Source: Ardenticatenia bacterium
Lineage (GTDB): Bacteria > Chloroflexota > Anaerolineae > Ardenticatenales > Ardenticatenaceae
DNA length: 32,988 nucleotides
Direction of reading: 5' to 3'
Assembly: GCA_030949995.1 (NCBI GenBank)
Contig: JAUZRY010000084.1
Location: 1 to 32,988 of the forward strand
The translations under genes and the position numbers were made by a program. Positions 25,247-32,988 of this stretch are shown one piece after another. Within the stretch, counting starts at the first letter, position 1, and each line of letters starts with the position of its first letter. Under the pieces are notes generated by a model that saw nothing but the letters and a program-made list of their open reading frames with translations, searched no databases and had not been told where the DNA came from.

Positions 25247-26323
25247 CTACATCAGGCCGTGCTGTGTGGCCACAGCCGCAGCAGCGGCACGGCTGTTCAC
25301 GCCCAACTTCTGGTAAATGGCCAGCACGTGCTTTTTGACCGTGTTGGTGGTCACGACCAGTTCTTCGGCGATCTCCTTGTTGGTCTTCCCTTGGGCGAGT
25401 AAGCGAAGCACTTCGAGCTGGCGCTCGGTCAGCTCTGCAAGGGGGGAATCGGGAGGAATGTACCGGCGCTGGCCTGTTCCGTGGTGCCCCAACGCTTGAC
25501 GGGCCACATGCAGAAAGGCATCCCGACGAAACCCCTCTTTGTCGAAGAAGGCAAAAATCCCGAACTTCTCATAGGCCACGTCAATCTCATGAGGATCGGC
25601 CAAGGCGCTCACCACAATGGTGGGCACCTGCTTCTCACGGGTGATGCGCAACAGGTGAAAGCCGTCCCGATTGTCCAAGGGTGCCCGGCTGCTGATCAGC
25701 ATCAAGTCCACTACCACCAGGTGATACGTCTCATGTTCGAGCCACCCCCGGGCCTCGCCGTAGCTGACGGCCACCTGCATAGCACATCCTAGGTCCTCAC
25801 ACAGCTCGGCGTAGATGGCCTGCCAGGCCGAATTGTCCTCCACCACCAGCACCCGTCCGGACGTGCCTGTGGGAGGAGGGGAGGGAGCCGGCCCTTTCGA
25901 GGATGGGATGAGGGCTGGCTTGGTCGCCGGCATCGGGGGCAGCGTGCGCGTGGCACGGCGCACTGACTCGAGGAAGCGCTCCCGGTCAAACGCTTCCTTG
26001 CGGATGAAATCACTGGCCCCGTACTCGGTCAGCGCCTTGACAGCGAGCTCAACGGTGCCGTAGCCCGTGATGAGGATGGCCCGCCCCTGGGGCCAGCGCT
26101 GGCGAAACTGGGCCAACACGCGCAGGCCATCCTGGTTCTCGTGGTCCGGGCCGGCCAAGGCGAGGTCAATGAGGGCCAGTTGGTACGGGCCTTCCACCAA
26201 AGCAGCAATGGCCGCGTCGTAACTGGCCACAGCCCGCACACTGGCGCCCAAGTCGGCCACCATCTCGGCCAGGAGCTCTCGCCAGGCCGGCTCATCTTCC
26301 ACGATCAGCGCTCGCCACGTCAT
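25247..26323 (-). CDS. Response regulator with two receiver domains and a LuxR/NarL DNA-binding domain
   Basis: 358 residues. REC1 (about 4-125) has VEDE at 8-11, phosphoacceptor D53 (LIDLA) and K109. A proline-rich linker (about 129-153) leads to REC2 (about 157-278) with VEDN, phosphoacceptor D206 (VVDLM) and K262. The C-terminal LuxR helix-turn-helix spans about 296-358 (LTERQLEVLRLLAQGKTNKEIAEEL and NTVKKHVLAIYQKLGV). Two receivers in series on one NarL-type output are less common than one. ATG 26323 follows GGAGGA and overlaps the kinase stop by 32 nt, so an upstream in-frame start at 26404 is rejected. It lies convergent to the acetate genes, which are possible targets; that is inference. 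Confidence 0.93.
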   Translation of the reverse strand: MTWRALIVEDEPAWRELLAEMVADLGASVRAVASYDAAIAALVEGPYQLALIDLALAGPDHENQDGLRVLAQFRQRWPQGRAILITGYGTVELAVKALTEYGASDFIRKEAFDRERFLESVRRATRTLPPMPATKPALIPSSKGPAPSPPPTGTSGRVLVVEDNSAWQAIYAELCEDLGCAMQVAVSYGEARGWLEHETYHLVVVDLMLISSRAPLDNRDGFHLLRITREKQVPTIVVSALADPHEIDVAYEKFGIFAFFDKEGFRRDAFLHVARQALGHHGTGQRRYIPPDSPLAELTERQLEVLRLLAQGKTNKEIAEELVVTTNTVKKHVLAIYQKLGVNSRAAAAAVATQHGLM

Positions 26324-29052
26324 GGTCTTCCTCCCACACCGGCAGTCGAATGAGAAAGCGCGTGCCTTGGCCCACATGGCTCTCCAGGAAGATGTGCCCC
26401 CCAAAACGGCGCAAGAGCGTGCGCACCCACCAGAGCCCGAAGCCCAGTTTGCGCTCGCTGTTCGTGCCGGAGAAGTGCAGCTCGAAGATATGGGGTTGCC
26501 ACTCCGGCGGAATGCCCGGCCCTGTGTCCTCCACTTGAACGAACACGTGTTTGTTCTCGGTTCGGCCGGAGATCACGATGTTCCCCCGTCCCTGCATGGC
26601 CTCAATGGCGTTCTCCAGCAAGTTCACGAAAACCAGGGAAAGTTGCGGTTGGCCGGCCCGCACGGCGGGGAGGTTCTCGACGGCGCTCACGTGGAGGGTA
26701 ATGTCCGCGGGTATGTGGACTTCACGCAGGGCGTCCAAAATGGCATCGCTCACCCGGACGGGGGCCAGCTCAATGGGCCGCAGGTGGCGCAGCGTCTCCC
26801 GAACAGTCTGCATGGCCAGACGAGCGCTCTCGGCAATGGCCGCCAGGTTCTTGGCCAAGTACTCGTTCTGGAGCTCAGCCACGCATTTGGCCTCAATCCC
26901 CTGCACGCGGACCGGGATGGTGCCAATTTGATTGTTGAGGCGGTGGAGCAAGTTGGCTGCAATGTCACCCACGGCGGCAAAGGCCTCGGCCACGGCCTGT
27001 CGCTCGCGGGCTTCCCGCAGGGATTCCAGGATCTCCGCGTCTCGAATGGCAATAGCCGCGTGGTTGGCCAACACGCTCAACAGCCGTTGGTCCCAATCGC
27101 TGAACGTGCGCTGTTCGGTGGTGTAGAGGCTGAAGGCGCCAATGGGCTCACCATCACGGGCCAACAAGGGCACGATGAGGGCAGAGCGCCACCCCTGTTG
27201 TCGGGCCAAGTCCACGTAGTGGAAGCGGCTCGCGCTGCACGTCGTCCACGGTAATGGGAGTACCTCTCAGAATGGCCTGGCCGGTGAGACTGCTGGCCAC
27301 GGGCAAACGGTCCCCCCGGTGATGGCCCCCGCTGGCGGCCTGGAGCACCAATACCGGCTCACCCTCCTCCTCGACCAGTCGCCAAATGGCGCCCAAGGGC
27401 GCGTTAATGAGCTCACACGCCCGGCGGATGATGAGGTCAAAGAGTTCCTCTCGGCTGTGGGTCAACGTGGCCTCGGTGAGCTCGGCCATGGTATCGAGCA
27501 GTTTGATTTCCTGAATGGCGATAACAGCTTGGGTGGCCAAGGCCACCAACAGGCGCTCATCTTCCTCGGTGAAGGCAGCCGGTTGGGGACTCTCGATGTT
27601 CAATACCCCTTCTAGCCCCCCACCGGCGCTGAAAAGGGGCACCACCAACTCCGAGCGCATGGGCGGGTCGGTGAGCAGAGGGCGGTAAATGCTCGCCCAC
27701 GCCGGGTCCCGCACGTCGTCGATGCGGATGGGCCGCCGGTAGAGCACGGCCTTGCCCATCACGCTGCTCTCGTCGAGGGGCAGCGGTTGGCGCACGGCTG
27801 GCGAAGGCGTCACGCTGGCCGCGGCCGCCAGCTCGAGCATGCCTGTCTCTGGGTTGTAGAGCCGGAACGAGCCGTACTTGGCCCCCGTCATCTCGAGCGC
27901 AATGTGTAAGATTTCCACCAGCGCTTCCTTGAGCCGTGGCCGTCGGCTGATGAGCACATCGGCCCGGCGCAATTGTTCCAACTCGTAGACCTTGCGTGCC
28001 AACACGCGGTTCACGTCTTCGATGCGGCGCGTGTGGTAGAGGGCCAACGCGGCCTGGTTGACAAAGTTGTCGAGGAGCATGAGTTCCTGGCGGGTAAACC
28101 GCCGCTCGTCGCGGAGGGTGATGTAGAGCACACCAAGAATCTGGTCGGCGGCAATCAGGGGGTACACGGCCACGGCCCCCGCCCCCTGAGCCTGTTGAGC
28201 AGGGTGCAGCTTCACGTCGTTCTCCTCGTAGGAGAGCACACGCCGCCGCTGTCGAACAGCCCGATTGCCTAAGCCATCGGGGCGGGGGTAATCGTCCACG
28301 TGCACGTCCTCACGCCACCCGGCAGCCACGCGGGAGGAGCGGTCAAAGGCGCCCCGTTCCGGATCGTAGCCGTAAATGACGGCCGCTGCCTCACCAGCAC
28401 TGGAAGCACCGGCGGCCACCACACGCACGGCCTTCTCGACAATACTCTGGAGTGTCTGGCGGTATTCCGCGCGGGGGCCCATCTTGTTCAGGCGTTCACC
28501 AATGGCCCGCAGGTCGCTCAATCCCTGGTAGAGCTTGGCCCGCTCGAAGGCCGTGGCCACATGGCGGGCCAAGGTGATGAGCACCTGTTGGTCTTCATCT
28601 CGAAAGGCATGTTCACGGGTGCTGTCCACGGCAATGACGCCGATCACCCGCTCGCGGGCCCGAATGGGAACACAGAGCAGGGAGCGAATCTCGTTCCAGC
28701 GCGGGTCGTTGGAGCGCCGAAAGCGAGGATCTTGCCGCACGTCGGGGCAGTTGATGGGCTCGCCGGTGATCCAGACGCGGCCGGCCATGCCCTCGCCGCG
28801 CGCGTATCCCCGTGGCCGCCCTTGGCCGTGCCAGGGTTGGCCGTACCACACGCGCGGGATGAGTCGGTTCCGGTCACGGTCCACCAAGAAGAGAGTGCCA
28901 CGCGTGGCGCCCATCAAGTGAACGGCATCGCGAATGATGCGCTCCCACGCCTCATCGAACTGGAATGTCTCCTCGAATTCGACCAAGGTCTCCAGGATCG
29001 ATTGGAGCCGAACCAGTTGTTCTCGTGCCCTGGACTCGGAGTCCATCTCCAT
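26292..29052 (-). pseudogene. Soluble four-GAF histidine kinase, split by a one-base frameshift
   Basis: With one base skipped this encodes about 919 residues. Four GAF domains stand in series (for example FQFDEAWERIIRDAVHLMGA, SIVEKAVRVVAAG, ALVEILHIALEMTGAKYGS and ELFDLIIRRACELINAPLGA). A histidine-bearing NLLHRLNNQIGTIP helix follows, then an ATPase domain with NLLENAIEA (N box), DTGPGIP (G1) and GFGLWWVRTLLRRFGG (G2). No transmembrane helix is seen, so it senses cytoplasmic signals. The break is near 27222-27228, inside the fourth GAF: VDDVQREP passes to HYVDLARQQGWRSALIVPL in the next frame. One base too many, or two missing, explains it. ATG 29052 follows AGGTG. The partner response regulator overlaps its 3' end. 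Current base calls make two fragments, at 27154-29052 and 26292-27215. Confidence 0.88.
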
Positions 29053-29075
29053 TGTGCACCTGTAGGAACACATAA

Positions 29076-29102
29076 GGGGCTCACTCTCGTGATGTGAGCC
29101 CC
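29076..29102 (-). promoter_or_regulatory. Hairpin in the leader of the histidine kinase gene
   Basis: GGGGCTCAC (29076-29084) pairs perfectly with GTGAGCCCC (29094-29102) around a 9-nt loop, about 24 nt upstream of the kinase ATG. No U-tract follows on the minus strand, so it could be an operator or an RNA structure affecting translation rather than a terminator. Confidence 0.35.
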
Positions 29103-29266
29103 CTTGCTCCCGGTTCACACACCATGCCACGTGGGGAACTGTGTGCGTTCCTCAGCTCAATTCGAGAGCATTGTACTCCCCAGAACGACCGCCGTCAAAA
29201 ACGGAACGATGGCGGTATCACGCCGAGCTCCATCCCGATGGCCGGCTGGGGAACCAACGTCTGGTT

Positions 29267-29308
29267 TTGCACATCCACCGAGGCACAGTAGTATATCAGT
29301 AATATACT
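29267..29308 (+). promoter_or_regulatory. Promoter and overlapping palindromic operator candidate upstream of the dioxygenase gene
   Basis: TTGCAC (29267-29272), a 16-bp spacer and TAGTAT (29289-29294) form a possible promoter. A perfect palindrome AGTATAT-5 nt-ATATACT covers 29290-29308, overlapping the -10 and predicted start. It also presents TATACT on both strands, so it could serve a minus-strand -10 for the kinase gene. Confidence 0.35.
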
Positions 29309-29371
29309 TATCTTCGAGGAGCCAATCTTTCATGGGCCACCGGCCCACAGGGATCGCAGAGGAGGTATGCC

Positions 29372-30565
29372 ATGCCCGTGTCCACCCGTTCCCCTGCCAC
29401 TGTGCCGGTATACGCTCATCCTCTCTGTCCGGAGCGCGGATTTCTCCCCTCCGAGGATCCCCTCCGGCGACTGCCTGCGGCCTATGACGAGTGGGAGGAA
29501 GTAGCCCACGAGTTGCCCAAGCTCCTTGTGGCCCGGCAAGTTCGCGCCCGCTTGGATGCCCTTCCCGTGCTCTCCACAGAGGCCATCAACACTGAAGCCG
29601 AGCTGGAACGGGCCATGTTGTTGCTTTCCTTTTTCGGCCACGCTTACGTCTGGGGCGACATCCCACCGGTCCGTGCCCTGCCCGAGGGCATCGCCGTGCC
29701 TTGGCACCACGTAGCCACCCGCTTAGGGCGTCCTCCTGTGCTCTCCTACCAATCCTACGTGCTCACCAACTGGCGTCGGCTCGATCCAGAGGGGCCCATT
29801 GCTTTGGGCAACATTGTCACGCTGCAGAACTTCGCGGGCGGCATCGACGAGGAGTGGTTCATCCTGGTGCACGTCCACTTGGAAGCCGTGGCCGGGCGGG
29901 CCTTGGCCGCCATTGGTCCGGCCCAGAAGGCCGTCGTCGAGGACAACACTGCCGCTCTCGTCACCCACTTGGAGGCTATCGCCGCCGGGCTGGAGGCCAT
30001 GACCGAAACGCTGGGCCGAATGCCCGAACGCTGCGATCCTTACATTTATTATCACCGCGTGCGGCCTTACGTGAACGGGTGGAAGAACAACCCGGCCGTC
30101 CCTGATGGAATCGTCTACGAGGGTGTTGCCGACTACGGGGGAACGCCCCAGCAGTTCCGGGGGGGCAGCGGCGCTCAAACGGCCATTATCCCGGCCATCG
30201 ACGCCGCCTTGGGGATCGACCATGCCGATGATCCGCTGCGCCCCTATCTGCTGGAGATGCGGGCATACATGACGCCGGCTCAACGGGCTTTCATCGAGGC
30301 TGTCGAGGTCGGCCCTTCGGTGCGGGACTACGTGCTGGCCCATCACCGGGCATACCCGAAGCTGCGCGAGGCCTACAACACGTGCGTGGTGGCCCTCCAG
30401 CGCTTCCGGCAGCGACACCTGGAATACGCGGCCCTCTACGTCCAACGCCAAGCCCAGCGACAGGCGGGCAACTCCACCGAGATCGGCACGGGGGGCACGC
30501 CGTTCATGCCCTTCTTGAAGAAACACCGCGATGAGACACGACGCCATCTCATCGGGGAGCCATGA
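29372..30565 (+). CDS. Indoleamine 2,3-dioxygenase family protein
   Basis: 397 residues, the full IDO length. The heme-ligand histidine is H349 in RQRHLEYAALYV, and the family's C-terminal GTGGTPFMPFLKKHRDETR follows. Other conserved parts are the RRLDPEGPIALGNI region and FRGGSGAQTAIIPAID. By family knowledge it opens the indole ring of tryptophan, or a related indole, with O2, giving N-formylkynurenine and feeding kynurenine/NAD or degradation pathways. The substrate in this organism is not known. GAGGAGG precedes ATG 29372. The 3' end overlaps the uracil-DNA-glycosylase-like gene (ATGA). No kynureninase or formamidase gene is nearby in the window. Confidence 0.92.
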   Translation: MPVSTRSPATVPVYAHPLCPERGFLPSEDPLRRLPAAYDEWEEVAHELPKLLVARQVRARLDALPVLSTEAINTEAELERAMLLLSFFGHAYVWGDIPPVRALPEGIAVPWHHVATRLGRPPVLSYQSYVLTNWRRLDPEGPIALGNIVTLQNFAGGIDEEWFILVHVHLEAVAGRALAAIGPAQKAVVEDNTAALVTHLEAIAAGLEAMTETLGRMPERCDPYIYYHRVRPYVNGWKNNPAVPDGIVYEGVADYGGTPQQFRGGSGAQTAIIPAIDAALGIDHADDPLRPYLLEMRAYMTPAQRAFIEAVEVGPSVRDYVLAHHRAYPKLREAYNTCVVALQRFRQRHLEYAALYVQRQAQRQAGNSTEIGTGGTPFMPFLKKHRDETRRHLIGEP

Positions 30566-31227
30566 ACAGCCAAGCCCTTGCCGTGCGGGCGGACCGCCTC
30601 GGCGATTTTGTCAGGATGCTTTCCGAGGCGGAGATGCCCCCCCACATGTACAACCAGTACGCGCCGGATACGCCCCACAATGCCATCAGGCGGGCCAATC
30701 TCCGGCGGTACCTGGAGGAGATGAGCGCCAGCCGGCCAGCCGTCATGCTGGTGGGCGAGGCGGCAGGATACCGGGGGTGTCGCCTGAGCGGCATTCCCTT
30801 TACGAGCGAAGTCATCATGTTGGCCGGGGTGCCGGCCCATGACCTGCTGGGCGAGGCCAAGGGGTACCGCAAGACAACGGAATGGCCCCGTCCGGTCGGG
30901 GAGCAAACCGCCACGATAGTGTGGCGGGTTCTCGCGTCTCTGCCCCAGCCCCCCTTGCTCTGGAACGTGGTGCCCTGGCACCCCCATCGCCCAGGGGAGC
31001 CGTGGTCCAACCGGCGCCCGCGGGCCGAGGAGATCACCTTGGGCGTCCCCTATCTGGTGCGCCTGGCGGAGCTCTTCAATATCGAGCAGGTGATTGCCGT
31101 GGGGCGCACGGCTGCCCAAGCACTCGAACGCCTTGGATGGCGCGGGGACACCGTGCGCCATCCCGCCCACGGGGGAAAGCGGGACTTCACGCGTGGGCTC
31201 AGGACGTCCTTGGGGCCGTGCCGGTGA
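30562..31227 (+). CDS. Uracil-DNA glycosylase superfamily protein
   Basis: 221 residues. The UDG fold marks are VMLVGEAAGYRGCRLSGIPFTSE (about 66-88; active-site-like GEA.G....G.PF), then LLWNVVPWHPHRPGEPWSNR with the WN.VP.HP block, VIAVGRTAAQALERLG, and VRHPAHGGKRDF, the leucine-loop histidine-proline motif. It probably removes uracil or a related base from DNA, but the branch is not one of the best-studied families and could have another role. It starts inside the dioxygenase stop codon, so the two are translated together. Its last 29 nt overlap the convergent DUF1122-like gene. Confidence 0.82.
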   Translation: MNSQALAVRADRLGDFVRMLSEAEMPPHMYNQYAPDTPHNAIRRANLRRYLEEMSASRPAVMLVGEAAGYRGCRLSGIPFTSEVIMLAGVPAHDLLGEAKGYRKTTEWPRPVGEQTATIVWRVLASLPQPPLLWNVVPWHPHRPGEPWSNRRPRAEEITLGVPYLVRLAELFNIEQVIAVGRTAAQALERLGWRGDTVRHPAHGGKRDFTRGLRTSLGPCR

Positions 31228-31873
31228 GCAGGCGACGGCAGAGTTCAGCGCGACGGCGCACGTCACCGTCCGGCAAGCCGCGCTGCAAGAATGTCTCCAC
31301 GTCTTTTAGGAGCTGGCGTCGGCGCGTCTCGGCGTGGGCAGTGTTGAGAGGTTTGTTGCCCTGGAGCTTGCGCGGCCCCTCCATGCCCCCTTCGGGAATG
31401 TACCAGTCGCGAATGCCGGCCCAACACCCGGCAGCCACGAGCAACACCCCAACAGGGGTGATCGCCGGGGGCACGCCTTGGGTCAGTTCGCGCTCCGTGC
31501 GCGTGTGGAGGGGGCCTGGTCGTTCGAACGTCTCGTAGGCCAACCACAGCCGGCCACCGGGTGGTACCAACCGGCCTAATAGGGCACTCACACGATGCAG
31601 AACCTCCTCGGCAACGGTCACGTGCTCCTCTTGTGGGGCCCAGGAGATTCGGTCATACAGGGTGCCGTCCACCCAGCCTGCGATGTGGTCAGCCGGCCGA
31701 CCGGCACTGAACAGGCCGACAAAGAGCGGCTCACGGGCCTGACGGCCGTGCGCATCTTCTAAGGTGAGCTCGAACCAACGCTGTTCTGCGAAGGGGCGCG
31801 GCGTCTCCACGACGGCCAAGTGATAGCCGCCGGGCACCGCCGCGCCCTGCAGCTCGGTCGGTCGGATGGTCAT
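31199..31873 (-). CDS. DUF1122-like protein of unknown function
   Basis: 224 residues with no signal peptide or membrane helix. The middle holds EPLFVGLFSAGRPADHIAGW and PPGGRLWLAYETFERPGPLH; then comes GVLLVAAGCWAGIRDWYIPEGGMEGPRKLQGNKP, which resembles the conserved core of DUF1122, known mainly from archaea and thermophilic bacteria. The family assignment is from memory and tentative. The ATG at 31873 overlaps the stop of the FBP aldolase/phosphatase gene (TGATG), so translation is coupled and a link to central carbon metabolism is suggested. A TTG at 31876 is an alternative start. Its 3' end overlaps the convergent UDG-like gene. Confidence 0.68.
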   Translation of the reverse strand: MTIRPTELQGAAVPGGYHLAVVETPRPFAEQRWFELTLEDAHGRQAREPLFVGLFSAGRPADHIAGWVDGTLYDRISWAPQEEHVTVAEEVLHRVSALLGRLVPPGGRLWLAYETFERPGPLHTRTERELTQGVPPAITPVGVLLVAAGCWAGIRDWYIPEGGMEGPRKLQGNKPLNTAHAETRRRQLLKDVETFLQRGLPDGDVRRRAELCRRLLTGTAPRTS

Positions 31874-32988
31874 CAATCGTCCACCACCTCTTTGGCCACA
31901 GGGGGCTGAGGTACGTGGCCATCACCTTCAACCACACGCCACCGGTCGGCCAAGCGACGCATGATGTCGGGCATAGTGGTGTACTCCATCTCCTCCATGG
32001 GCATCCGGTGGGGCTCAAAGGGGCCGTGACGGCGCAGGTAGTCGGCAATCAGCGTGGCCTGGCGGCGCGCTTCGTCAAACGCGGGATCGTCGAAGAGGTC
32101 GCGCGGCCCCACAAGCTTCCCCTCGGCGATCTGAAAGCCCAAGGCGGACACGCGCGGTGGGCCGTCGAAGCGGCTGGGATGGGCCTGGTGAACGGCCACG
32201 GGCATGAGGGGGCCGTTGTGGCTTCCCCGCATCCACCCCTCTACAACGAAGGGCCAAGCGAAAGGTTCCAGGATCTCACCCACGGCGGGGAACTGGGATT
32301 GAGCGCGCACCACACACACGGGGTCATCCTTGCCCACATAGCGGCCAGCAATGAGCGCTAGACGTTGGGTGGAGGAGGCCGCCGCGATTTCCCCTTTCTT
32401 GTTGTAGACGGCCCGCACTGTGAAGCGGGAGGGGGCGCCGATGAACATGAGCAAGTCATACATTTCCTCGGGCGTGTCGAGCACGATGAGTTTGTTCTCC
32501 CGCACGTCGAGCACCTCAAAGCGGAACCCATCGTGGAGCGCCGGGGAGATGACGAGCCCAGCGGTGTTGAAGGGGTCGGCGAATATCTTAAAGAGGGGCA
32601 AGTTCCAGGCACCTGCGGAGGTCTTGTCGGCCATGAAAACGATCACCGTCTCCGAACGCCGCTCCTCGAAAGTCATCTCGGCCACGCCCGGCCCCATGCC
32701 GCGGATGTTGCCCGAGAAGGCGTCGGAGAGCAAGTCTTGGCCGGCACCGTAGAGCTTCAGGGCCTTGGCTTCCTGGGTGGCCGCCTCGAAGGCCTCCCAC
32801 GCGATGCGGTGGATGAGCTCATCGTTGTCACCGCGGCGGTGGGTCATGATGAGGAAAATATCATCGCCGCAGTAAGTGACGTGGAAGTCCACGAGGGCGC
32901 CCCCGTTCTGGGCCTGTGCCAGGCGGTTGTGGGCGGCCTCGAGGAGGCGTTGGTGTGTCGACGAGTGGCCCACCCAACCACCAACGTC
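31873..32988 (-). CDS. fbp: Class V fructose-1,6-bisphosphate aldolase/phosphatase (5' end beyond the window)
   Basis: The minus-strand frame is open to the window edge. Reading from 32988 gives DVGGWVGHSSTH, part of the conserved KADVGGxxGH N-terminus, so the GTG at 32973 is an internal codon and roughly a dozen residues are missing. Family marks follow in order: VTYCGDDIFLIMTH, KLYGAGQDLLSDAFSGNIRG, GPGVAEMTFEER, FMADKTSAGAWNLPL and FADPFNTAGLVISP. This bifunctional enzyme joins dihydroxyacetone phosphate and glyceraldehyde 3-phosphate and then removes the 1-phosphate to give fructose 6-phosphate, making gluconeogenesis one-way. It is typical of archaea and deep-branching thermophilic bacteria. 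It would suit growth on acetate, whose uptake genes lie 7 kb away. Translation is coupled to the DUF1122-like gene. Confidence 0.95.
   Translation of the reverse strand, partial: DVGGWVGHSSTHQRLLEAAHNRLAQAQNGGALVDFHVTYCGDDIFLIMTHRRGDNDELIHRIAWEAFEAATQEAKALKLYGAGQDLLSDAFSGNIRGMGPGVAEMTFEERRSETVIVFMADKTSAGAWNLPLFKIFADPFNTAGLVISPALHDGFRFEVLDVRENKLIVLDTPEEMYDLLMFIGAPSRFTVRAVYNKKGEIAAASSTQRLALIAGRYVGKDDPVCVVRAQSQFPAVGEILEPFAWPFVVEGWMRGSHNGPLMPVAVHQAHPSRFDGPPRVSALGFQIAEGKLVGPRDLFDDPAFDEARRQATLIADYLRRHGPFEPHRMPMEEMEYTTMPDIMRRLADRWRVVEGDGHVPQPPVAKEVVDD

Larger units (their letters stand above)
29053..29371. other. Divergent intergenic region between the histidine kinase and dioxygenase genes
   Basis: 319 nt with no convincing gene. 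It holds a hairpin close to the kinase start (29076-29102), a palindrome with -10-like halves (29290-29308), and the ribosome-binding site of the dioxygenase gene. Confidence 0.5.

Noticed and set aside
26322..27254. Plus-strand open frame of 310 codons opposite the histidine kinase
   Set aside because: The opposite strand carries clear N, G1 and G2 kinase boxes; this frame has no recognisable motif.
29723..31266. Two minus-strand open frames of about 275 codons opposite the dioxygenase and UDG-like genes
   Set aside because: Both are shadows of conserved plus-strand proteins and lack ribosome-binding sites or domains.
1..32988. CRISPR array
   Set aside because: No regularly spaced 25-40 bp direct repeat was seen. 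The only long repeat is the single 55-bp pair 3.7 kb apart.

Overview
The window reads as a bacterial chromosome fragment with high GC outside one central block. The gene set is an SSB with an acidic DEIPF tip, a full primary sigma factor with region 1.1, an AarF/UbiB kinase, a bifunctional archaeal-type class V fructose-bisphosphate aldolase/phosphatase, Cox-type molybdenum-hydroxylase accessory genes, and a bacterial indoleamine 2,3-dioxygenase. This suggests a Chloroflexota member, possibly a thermophilic Anaerolineae/Ardenticatenia-like organism. That placement is inference from gene content, not a search result.

Layout. 1-2240: tail of a TolB/WD40-like propeller protein (frameshifted) overlapping a DUF2723/GT117-type membrane protein. 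2282-2885: ssb with its own extended -10 promoter and a shared terminator. 2997-4625: the primary sigma factor on the minus strand, with a strong promoter and a leader of about 400 nt. 4760-6496: AarF/UbiB-like kinase, minus strand. 6698-15800: a visibly more AT-rich surface-glycan block with GT2, GT4, a methyltransferase, a decayed flippase remnant, a GT39-like protein, two decayed transposases and a GT87-like protein. A 55-bp promoter-bearing repeat lies at 12168-12222 and 15840-15894. 15965-19435: MoxR ATPase, CoxE-like VWA protein, a small unknown ORF and a split XdhC pair, which together look like a maturation operon for a molybdenum hydroxylase whose structural genes lie outside the window. 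19586-25147: cation/proton antiporter, AMP-forming acetyl-CoA synthetase, a DUF4212 small subunit and an ActP-like sodium:solute symporter, forming an acetate uptake and activation module. 25247-29052 (minus, convergent): a double-REC LuxR-type response regulator and a four-GAF soluble histidine kinase, translationally overlapped. 29372-31227: indoleamine 2,3-dioxygenase coupled to a uracil-DNA-glycosylase-like protein. 31199-32988 (minus): a DUF1122-like protein coupled to the class V FBP aldolase/phosphatase, whose 5' end runs off the window.

A recurrent theme is broken reading frames. The propeller protein, the flippase remnant, CoxE, the second XdhC and the histidine kinase each need a one-base skip (net +1), two of them exactly at G/C homopolymers in otherwise intact genes. 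A small ORF next to CoxE needs the opposite shift. Some of these may be base-calling errors. The two transposases and the flippase remnant are genuinely degraded, because they also lack whole segments.

No CRISPR array, tRNA or rRNA was seen.
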